From Acholeplasma sp. CAG:878 (GTDB lineage Bacteria > Bacillota_I > Bacilli_A > RF39 > UBA660): a stretch of DNA of 10,387 nt. Shown here one piece after another: positions 5,242 to 10,387 of the stretch. Below the pieces are notes generated by a model. It searched no databases and was not told the DNA's origin. It saw only the letters and a list, made by a program, of their open reading frames with translations. The position numbers were made by a program, and so were the translations under genes. The number at the start of each line of letters is the position of its first letter. The first letter of the stretch is position 1. The stretch covers positions 7,874 through 18,260 of the forward strand of contig HF989910.1 of the NCBI GenBank assembly GCA_000432255.1. The letters run 5' to 3'.

Positions 5242-6708
5242 TCAATTAAATAAAAATTTATCATCATAATATTTTGACTTTTTCTTAATTTCTTCATTTA
5301 CCTTTGAAATACCATATTTCTCTAAAATAGTTTCTTCACTAGAATATAAATTAGTTCCAAGCCCTAATCTATTTCCTTCAATCTCAACTCCTAATGAATA
5401 TAGAGTTGTAGGAAACATATCAAAAGATGACGCTAATCTATTTTGTTTATAAATAGGAGTCTTACCATTGATAATTACATTATATATTTTCCTATTATCC
5501 ATATCTTCAATAAATGTACTATCCATATTTATATGGTCTCCTACTATTATTATAGTAGTATTTTCATAAAAAGGTTGTTTCTTAACCCAATTAACAAATT
5601 CATATAACTGCAAATCAGTACAACTAATAACATTTTCAATTTGTTTTTCATATTTTGAATCACATTCTAAATAACCATTTGGCGTATGATTATTAACAGT
5701 TAACATAGTTAAATTAAAAGGTTCTTGAATACTTTTCAATTCGTCTTTAGCAAAATCATATAATTTACTATCAGGAAACCCCCAAAAAACATAATAATCA
5801 TCATCTATAATTTTATTTTCTTTAAAATAATTATAATCTTTAATATTATAATTTCCATGTGTTTTAAAGTATGCATATCTTCCACCAAATAAAGCATTAC
5901 TTCCTAATAAAAATGTTTGATTGTATCCATTTTCTTTTAATATATCACCCAACGTTTTAGCATTGTTTAAGAACTTACCATCTTTTTGATATAATTTTCC
6001 ATCAGTTGATACTTTTAATGGAATTCCAGAAGTTTGTGATACAATTCCAGCTATTGTCCAATCAGTGTCGCTTACTTGTTCTAAACCACCAAAATAATTG
6101 TTGTTAGAAAACGAAGTATTATTTATGGCTAAATTATACATATTAGGTATTAAATTATATTTAAACGAACCACCTAAATTTTTAGAAGCGTAACTTGTTT
6201 CAAAACTTTCAACAAAAATATAAATTAAGTTTCTTTTATCTTTAAAAGTTAATTTTACATTATCTGGGTCCACATAATTATCCTCAATAAAAGTAGAATA
6301 ATTAAAGGTATTTTTAGTAAAATCAATCACATCATAATAAATTATCGTATCAGTAAATACAAACAATAATATAACTAAACTACAAAAAAACCAAAATTTA
6401 TTTTTAAAGTCAAAAGGAATTAAATTAATACTTTTATTTTTGTAAACTAATTTAATATGTTCATTTTTAAAAAATAACGATAATAATTTATTAAATAATA
6501 AAACTAGTATAAAAACAACTAAAGACTTTACAAAACACTCATACAAAATTATTACTATAATATCGTTAGAAACACCTTTTGCTGGTACTTGGAGGTGAAA
6601 TAAAATTTGGTCAAGTGAAGTTTTTCCATAAGCATCTCTTACCCAAATCGTTGCAAATACAGCAATAATAGATAATAAAATTAAAATGTAATTCAGCTTT
6701 TTCTTCAT
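5242..6708 (-). CDS. OpgB/LtaS-like phosphoglycerol transferase, membrane-anchored alkaline-phosphatase fold
   Basis: A 488-aa protein with about three N-terminal membrane segments (roughly 5-24, 48-80, 104-126) and an extracellular sulfatase/alkaline-phosphatase-type domain. LIYIFVESFETSY supplies the metal-binding glutamate (E167); WTIAG gives the likely threonine nucleophile (T218); VNNHTPNG (H341) and VGDHINM (D391, H392) supply the remaining metal ligands. The WTIAGIVSQTSGIPL pattern and the early SLDQILFHL segment are closer to the periplasmic-glucan phosphoglycerol transferase OpgB/MdoB than to LtaS (five membrane segments). The likely job is to transfer phosphoglycerol from phosphatidylglycerol to an outer-surface glycan or glycolipid. 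The ATG at 6708 follows AAGGAAGGAAAG. No terminator separates it from the RNA gene downstream. Family sure; acceptor unknown. Confidence 0.88.
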   Translation of the reverse strand: MKKKLNYILILLSIIAVFATIWVRDAYGKTSLDQILFHLQVPAKGVSNDIIVIILYECFVKSLVVFILVLLFNKLLSLFFKNEHIKLVYKNKSINLIPFDFKNKFWFFCSLVILLFVFTDTIIYYDVIDFTKNTFNYSTFIEDNYVDPDNVKLTFKDKRNLIYIFVESFETSYASKNLGGSFKYNLIPNMYNLAINNTSFSNNNYFGGLEQVSDTDWTIAGIVSQTSGIPLKVSTDGKLYQKDGKFLNNAKTLGDILKENGYNQTFLLGSNALFGGRYAYFKTHGNYNIKDYNYFKENKIIDDDYYVFWGFPDSKLYDFAKDELKSIQEPFNLTMLTVNNHTPNGYLECDSKYEKQIENVISCTDLQLYEFVNWVKKQPFYENTTIIIVGDHINMDSTFIEDMDNRKIYNVIINGKTPIYKQNRLASSFDMFPTTLYSLGVEIEGNRLGLGTNLYSSEETILEKYGISKVNEEIKKKSKYYDDKFLFN

Positions 6709-6731
6709 AACTTTCCTTCCTTAATATGATA

Positions 6732-6740
6732 ATTATATCA
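6732..6740 (-). promoter_or_regulatory. Extended -10 promoter of the phosphoglycerol transferase gene
   Basis: Minus strand TGATATAAT (6732-6740) gives an extended -10; no good -35 is present 17-18 nt upstream (TAGTAT). Start near 6725, short leader carrying the ribosome binding site. Divergent from the tagO promoter. Confidence 0.5.
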
Positions 6741-6758
6741 AATTTAATTGATTTATAC

Positions 6759-6787
6759 TAGACTATACAATTTTTTTTTGTTAAAAT
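6759..6787 (+). promoter_or_regulatory. Probable promoter of tagO
   Basis: TAGACT (6759-6764), 17-nt spacer, TAAAAT (6782-6787) with TG one base before it. The start would be near 6794, just ahead of the GGTGAG site. The ATG at 6786 would then lie in the promoter, so the ATG at 6804 is preferred as the start of translation. Confidence 0.5.
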
Positions 6788-6803
6788 GATTGTGGTGAGT
6801 TAT

Positions 6804-7838
6804 ATGAATGAAGTTATAAAACAATTATTAATTGTAATTGCAATCATGGCATTTGTGGGATTAATAGTTCCTATTATTAAAAAACTAGCTTTTCACATTG
6901 GCGCGATGGATATTCCAAATGAAAGAAGTGTTCATACTAAACCAATTCCTAGATTAGGTGGCCTTGCAATATATGCTGGATTCTTATTAGGATATATGTG
7001 CTTTTGTAAAACTAACATTATAATGAATTCTATTTTAATTGGAAGTTTTATAATTATATTAACTGGTATAGCTGATGATATAAAACCATTAAAAGCCTTA
7101 ACAAAACTAATTTTTCAAACAATCGCTTGTTTAGTAATTGTCTTTTATGGGAAAATACTATTAACTGATATTAGTGCGTTTGGATTTTATATTGATTTTG
7201 GTATACTAGCATACCCTATTACTATTTTATTTATTTTGATTTGTATTAATTGTATGAATTTAATTGATGGATTAGATGGACTATCTTCAGGAATAAGCAG
7301 TATTTATTTTTTAACAATAGGAATAATTTGTTATTTTAAAGGTTCATATGGATTAGATTATATATTTTGTTCAATTATGTTAGGAGCATGCTTAGGTTTC
7401 TTAATCCATAACCATCACCCTGCTAAAATATTTGCTGGCGATACTGGAAGTATGTTTTTAGGATTTATAATAGGCATAATTGCCTTATTAGGATTTAAAA
7501 ATGTTACATTTACATCCTTATTAATTCCATTTTTAATAATTGCAATTCCTGTTTTAGATGCAATATTTGCTATTATTAGAAGATTTTTAAAGGGCGAGAA
7601 AATTATGTCACCTGATAAATTCCACATTCATCATCAACTATTAAATTTAAATTTTTCACATAAAGCAACTGTTAATATAATTTGTTTCATTGACGCCCTA
7701 TTTGCTTTGGCTAGTATAATTTATGTTTTAGTTGATAGAACACTTGGTTATATATTATATGGATTATTGTTAATTTTAGTATTAATATTCGTATTAAAAA
7801 CAAATGTCGTTGTTGAACACAAAAAAAATAATCATTGA
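6804..7838 (+). CDS. tagO: Undecaprenyl-phosphate GlcNAc-1-phosphate transferase (TagO/WecA type)
   Basis: A member of the MraY/WecA family that transfers a sugar-1-phosphate, normally GlcNAc-1-P from UDP-GlcNAc, to undecaprenyl phosphate, the first step of wall teichoic acid or related polymers. From the ATG at 6804 it has 344 residues and about 10-11 membrane helices. Family signatures are DIPNERSVHTKPIPRLGG near the N-terminus, the DD pair in GIADD (about 91-92), NCMNLIDGLDGL (about 149-160), FAGDTGSMFLG, and HIHHQLL (about 274-280), which marks the WecA/TagO branch over MraY. The ATG at 6804 has GGTGAG at 6794-6799; an in-frame ATG at 6786 adds six residues, has no ribosome binding site and overlaps the probable -10. 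It is the only plus-strand gene here, divergent from the phosphoglycerol transferase and convergent with the ABC genes. Confidence 0.93.
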   Translation: MNEVIKQLLIVIAIMAFVGLIVPIIKKLAFHIGAMDIPNERSVHTKPIPRLGGLAIYAGFLLGYMCFCKTNIIMNSILIGSFIIILTGIADDIKPLKALTKLIFQTIACLVIVFYGKILLTDISAFGFYIDFGILAYPITILFILICINCMNLIDGLDGLSSGISSIYFLTIGIICYFKGSYGLDYIFCSIMLGACLGFLIHNHHPAKIFAGDTGSMFLGFIIGIIALLGFKNVTFTSLLIPFLIIAIPVLDAIFAIIRRFLKGEKIMSPDKFHIHHQLLNLNFSHKATVNIICFIDALFALASIIYVLVDRTLGYILYGLLLILVLIFVLKTNVVVEHKKNNH

Positions 7839-7850
7839 TTATTTTTTTTT
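7821..7850. terminator. Bidirectional terminator between convergent tagO and tagH
   Basis: AATAATC (7827-7833) and GATTATT (7837-7843) form a stem with a 3-nt loop, extended by A6/T6 on the outside. Both strands end in a T-run, so it can stop transcription from either side. It includes the tagO stop codon and reaches the stop of the ABC ATPase gene. Confidence 0.75.
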
Positions 7851-8583
7851 AGTCTTTTTTCATAAATGCTTCATAATGAGCTATTACTTCTTTAGGATTT
7901 CCTATCTCTTTAATTTTTCCATCGTGTAACCAAAGTATTTCATTGCATAATTCTTTTAGTGTTCCTAGGCTATGAGATACAATTACAACTGTTCTATTAT
8001 CATCATTTATTAATTCTTTCATTTTATTATAACTTTTTTCTTTAAATTTAACATCTCCAACACTTAAAACTTCATCTATTAACATAATATCTGTTTCTAA
8101 AATTGCAGTTATTGAAAAGGCTAATTTAGAATACATACCACTAGAATAAGTTGATACTGGTTTATATATAAAATCTTTTAACTCTGAAAATTCAATTATA
8201 CTATCTATTTTTTCTTTAATCTCTTCTTCAGAAAAACCTAATAACATTCCTGATAAAAATATATTTTCATATCCTGTTAATTTTTTTTGAAATCCAACTC
8301 CAATAGATAATAATGAAACACTATTTCCATAAAGATTAATACTTCCCGAATCAGCAGAAAATATACCTGCTATACTTCTAAGTAGTGTTGATTTACCACT
8401 ACCATTTTTTCCTATAATACCTAATATTTTTCCTTTTTCAACATCAAATGTTACTCCTTTTACTGCTTCAAAAACTTCTGTTTTTGATTTTTTTAATTTT
8501 AAAAGTGATTTTTTTATTGAAAAAGCTTTTAATGTTCTATAACTGATATGTAGGTCTTTAACACTAATAGCATATTTTTTCAT
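7849..8583 (-). CDS. tagH: ABC exporter ATPase for teichoic acid or polysaccharide (TagH/Wzt family)
   Basis: A 244-aa nucleotide-binding subunit. Walker A GKNGSGKST (58-66), Q-loop glutamine at about 99 (GVGFQKKLTGYENIFLSG, typical of the TagH/Wzt branch), signature YSSGM (146-150), Walker B IMLIDE (166-171) followed by VLSVGD, and the switch histidine in VSHS (about 204). It energises export of a lipid-linked polymer through the partner permease. It is short: it lacks the long C-terminal extension of Bacillus subtilis TagH and the carbohydrate-binding domain of some Wzt proteins, so it probably does not read a chain-end modification. Its ATG overlaps the permease stop by 4 nt, so the pair is translationally coupled. 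Whether the cargo is teichoic acid or another glycan rests on the neighbours tagO and tagD. Confidence 0.9.
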   Translation of the reverse strand: MKKYAISVKDLHISYRTLKAFSIKKSLLKLKKSKTEVFEAVKGVTFDVEKGKILGIIGKNGSGKSTLLRSIAGIFSADSGSINLYGNSVSLLSIGVGFQKKLTGYENIFLSGMLLGFSEEEIKEKIDSIIEFSELKDFIYKPVSTYSSGMYSKLAFSITAILETDIMLIDEVLSVGDVKFKEKSYNKMKELINDDNRTVVIVSHSLGTLKELCNEILWLHDGKIKEIGNPKEVIAHYEAFMKKD

Positions 8584-9365
8584 TTTGTCACCTTCGCATA
8601 ACTATTTTCATATTTTTGAACTGTTTTTATACCTATAAATGATAGAACTAATCCAACAATAAACCATAATAATAACATTTTAAAATCAACTATGCTTTGA
8701 TATATAAACATTTTTCTAAATGAGTCAATTATTAAAGCAATTGGATTAAGATTAAGTAATATTGAATTGAATGGTGTGGGGATTCTAGTAGGAATAGCAT
8801 AAAATATACCTGACATATAAAATACTAATTTTAAAACAATTGTCATTACATTATTTAAGTCTTCAATAAATACACCAAAGTGCATAAGTAATGATGATAT
8901 ACCAAATGAAAGAGTAAATAATACAATTAATACTGGTAAAAATTGAAGTAAATATAATGTATATGGTACTTTAAAAAATAACATCATTATTAATATCAAA
9001 GCCCATGAAATCATCATTTTAAATAAATTAGTAAACATCTTTACAAGTGTTAGTATATACTTTGGTATATACACTTTATCAACGATTGCTTTATTGTTAG
9101 AAATCAATTTAACACTGGAATTAACGTTCATATTAAAGAAATTCCATACAGTTAATCCAATTAAAACAAAAACTGGAAAACACACTTCCTTTGTTTTAAA
9201 TACAATTTCAACTATGAATGTATAAACTAACATAAAACATAAAGGATCTAAAATCCACCAAAGCCAATTTAAATATGAATTAGCAACTTCAGTTTTTAAA
9301 TTTGATCTTGTTGCATATATGATATATTTATAATATTTTTTTATATCTTCGATAAATTTTTTCAT
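8580..9365 (-). CDS. tagG: ABC exporter permease for teichoic acid or polysaccharide (TagG/Wzm family)
   Basis: A 261-aa ABC-2-type permease with six membrane helices. It has an N-terminal amphipathic segment, then KYIIYATRSNLKTEVANSY, which is the usual start of TagG/Wzm proteins, followed by LNWLWWILDPL, the loop KAIVDKVYIPKYI, and the late SGIFYAIP and NPIALIIDSFRKMF stretches. These match the family along the whole length, so it looks intact. It forms the membrane channel with the ATPase encoded just downstream (ATGA overlap). The start has GGAGG 6 nt upstream (9369-9373), and a promoter lies at 9389-9418, giving a two-gene operon that ends at the bidirectional terminator near 7850. Confidence 0.9.
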   Translation of the reverse strand: MKKFIEDIKKYYKYIIYATRSNLKTEVANSYLNWLWWILDPLCFMLVYTFIVEIVFKTKEVCFPVFVLIGLTVWNFFNMNVNSSVKLISNNKAIVDKVYIPKYILTLVKMFTNLFKMMISWALILIMMLFFKVPYTLYLLQFLPVLIVLFTLSFGISSLLMHFGVFIEDLNNVMTIVLKLVFYMSGIFYAIPTRIPTPFNSILLNLNPIALIIDSFRKMFIYQSIVDFKMLLLWFIVGLVLSFIGIKTVQKYENSYAKVTK

Positions 9366-9388
9366 TTTACCTCCATAAACTATCTAAT

Positions 9389-9418
9389 ATTTTATCATAT
9401 TTTACTGTGTTTTTTCAA
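9389..9418 (-). promoter_or_regulatory. Promoter of the tagGH operon
   Basis: Minus strand TTGAAA (9413-9418), 18-nt spacer, TAAAAT (9389-9394), with TG one base before the -10. Start near 9382, leader of about 17 nt. It begins directly after the tagD terminator. Confidence 0.65.
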
Positions 9419-9420
9419 CT

Positions 9421-9453
9421 AAAAAACGAAAAATAGATTATTTAAATCTATTT
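9421..9453 (-). terminator. Rho-independent terminator after tagD
   Basis: AAATAGATT (9431-9439) and AATCTATTT (9445-9453) form a 9-bp stem with a 5-nt loop. On the minus strand it is followed by TTTTTCGTTTTTT. The stem contains the tagD stop codon. The stem is AT-only apart from one G-C pair, so strength is moderate. Confidence 0.7.
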
Positions 9454-9885
9454 TTTTGTTTCAGGAATTTGATCAACACCATTAACAGGCTCTTGTAATC
9501 CTAATTCTTGTTTTATTTTTGTAGTTGATATACCTTCAGTTCTATCTAAATAAACCACTTCACAATAATCATTTAAATATTCAAATCTGTCACTTCCAGC
9601 CCAATCACTACCCATTACAACTACATCGACATGATATGTTTTAACATCATCTATTTTTTGTTCCCAATTATCTTCAGGAATTACTAAATCGACATATCTA
9701 ATTGCTTCTAACATTTTTTTTCTAGTTTCATAGTTGTGGTATGACTTTTTTCCTTTTAATGCGTTAAATTCGTCTGTACTAACAGCTACAATTAAATAAT
9801 CTCCTAAAGCTTTTGCTCTTTGTAATAATCTAATGTGTCCATAATGTAATAAATCAAATGTTCCATAAGTTAATATTCTTTTCAT
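9448..9885 (-). CDS. tagD: Glycerol-3-phosphate cytidylyltransferase
   Basis: TagD makes CDP-glycerol from CTP and glycerol-3-phosphate, the donor for poly(glycerol phosphate) teichoic acids. The 145-aa protein has the cytidylyltransferase signature YGTFDLLHYGH (HxGH, H14 and H17), the ETRKKML segment (about 53-59) and RTEGISTT (about 115-122), all diagnostic of the TagD/Tarl-type GCT group. The last 15 or so residues (NGVDQIPETKK) are a non-family tail. The cytosolic enzyme would supply CDP-glycerol for TagO-primed polymer. The AGGAGG site (9891-9896) overlaps the stop codon of the preceding gene, so translation is coupled to it. No CDP-glycerol polymerase (TagB/TagF) is in the window; it may lie beyond the right edge or elsewhere. 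Confidence 0.94.
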   Translation of the reverse strand: MKRILTYGTFDLLHYGHIRLLQRAKALGDYLIVAVSTDEFNALKGKKSYHNYETRKKMLEAIRYVDLVIPEDNWEQKIDDVKTYHVDVVVMGSDWAGSDRFEYLNDYCEVVYLDRTEGISTTKIKQELGLQEPVNGVDQIPETKK

Positions 9886-9894
9886 AAATTCCTC

Positions 9895-10387
9895 CTAATA
9901 CTTAACCGTTTTTAAATTGAATATACTACTACCTTCAACTAAGCCAATACCTTTGGCTTTATTAGTTCCTTGACCACTATAATATACTTTATATAATCCA
10001 TCTTCATAAATAAATGAACTTCTATATAATCCACTGTTGTCCCAATTATTAGTTCCTGTAGTTGGTTTTAAAATTACTTTGGCAATATCATAGTTTTTAT
10101 TGTCAACAGATTTTGTATAGTATAAATTCATATACATTCTATGTTCCCAATCAGAATAAGCAACTAAAATCATTTCATAACCTTTATTTGTATGAATAAC
10201 ATCTAAATGCCATGATAGTACACTATCTTCATATTCAATATTTAAATCAATTGGTTTTGAAAAATTCTTTAAATCACTACTTTCAGTGTACATTACCCTA
10301 TTTTTTCTAACAAACCAAATTTTATAAATATTGTCTTCATATATAATTGCTGGACTTAAATAGTCTTGTTTTTTTCTATTAGCAGTT
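9895..10387 (-). CDS. Beta-propeller, glycoside-hydrolase-like protein, C-terminal part (5' end outside window)
   Basis: The frame is open to the right edge of the window, so this is the last 163 or so residues of a longer protein; an internal ATG at 10293 is not its start. Repeating blade-like strands are visible: YLSPAIIYEDNIYKIWFV, WHLDVIHTNKGYEMILVAYSD, and LYRSSFIYEDGLYKVYYSGQ. The recurring IxYEDxxYKxxF/Y pattern, with SP/SS before it, is what one sees in five-bladed propellers of the GH43/GH32/GH130 type. No catalytic acid can be assigned from this fragment. No transmembrane segment or anchor is seen in the visible part. It ends in the ribosome binding site of tagD, 9 nt before that start codon, so the two are co-translated. 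A role in trimming, binding or building the surface glycan is inferred from the neighbourhood only. Confidence 0.7.
   Translation of the reverse strand, partial: TANRKKQDYLSPAIIYEDNIYKIWFVRKNRVMYTESSDLKNFSKPIDLNIEYEDSVLSWHLDVIHTNKGYEMILVAYSDWEHRMYMNLYYTKSVDNKNYDIAKVILKPTTGTNNWDNSGLYRSSFIYEDGLYKVYYSGQGTNKAKGIGLVEGSSIFNLKTVKY

Noticed and set aside
6786..6803. Upstream ATG of tagO
   Set aside because: No ribosome binding site in front of it, and it overlaps the probable -10; GGTGAG is placed for the ATG at 6804.
7415..7627. Open frame of 70 codons on the minus strand inside tagO
   Set aside because: It is antisense to a well-conserved membrane enzyme, has no ribosome binding site, and its composition mirrors the hydrophobic tagO helices.
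1..10387. CRISPR array, toxin-antitoxin pair, phage genes or defence genes
   Set aside because: No regularly spaced repeats, no short paired genes and no phage or defence domains were seen on either strand.

Overview
This is a very AT-rich window with Firmicutes-type gene content: a Walker-type SMC, a TagO/TagD/TagGH teichoic-acid set, sigma-A promoters with extended -10 boxes (TGA-TATAAT) and AGGAGG-type ribosome binding sites. TGA acts as a stop (end of tagO) and tryptophan is encoded by TGG, so the standard bacterial code applies. The style fits a small-genome gut or host-associated member of the Bacilli (RF39, Erysipelotrichales or Mycoplasmatota-like); this assignment is an inference.

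Layout. (1) Positions 1-2987, minus strand: a tightly packed operon reading tcdA, an unrecognised 167-aa protein, a lone type IV prepilin-like protein, then smc, which runs off the left edge of the window. (2) Positions 3007-4597: a mosaic segment. It holds a 371-bp decayed IS3-family element with terminal inverted repeats, a membrane O-acyltransferase gene, and two near-identical 32-bp promoter copies, one driving tcdA and one driving the acyltransferase. (3) Positions about 4594-5200, minus strand: a stretch of about 600 bp with no protein gene, higher GC than its surroundings, its own consensus promoter, many hairpins and a Rho-independent terminator. I read it as a large structured non-coding RNA. 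(4) Positions 5242-10387: a cell-surface polymer locus. It contains an OpgB/LtaS-like phosphoglycerol transferase (minus), TagO/WecA-type initiating transferase (plus), TagH and TagG-like ABC exporter (minus), TagD glycerol-3-phosphate cytidylyltransferase (minus) and a partial beta-propeller protein (minus).

How the genes may work together: TagO would start a lipid-linked glycan on undecaprenyl phosphate, TagD would supply CDP-glycerol, TagGH would export the polymer, the OpgB-like enzyme could transfer phosphoglycerol outside the cell, and the acyltransferase could O-acylate a surface glycan. The large RNA lies directly downstream of the phosphoglycerol transferase with no terminator between them. 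It is the most interesting item: its size and ornate folding resemble the large ornate RNA classes (ROOL, OLE, GOLLD), but I could not assign it to any class by reading alone.
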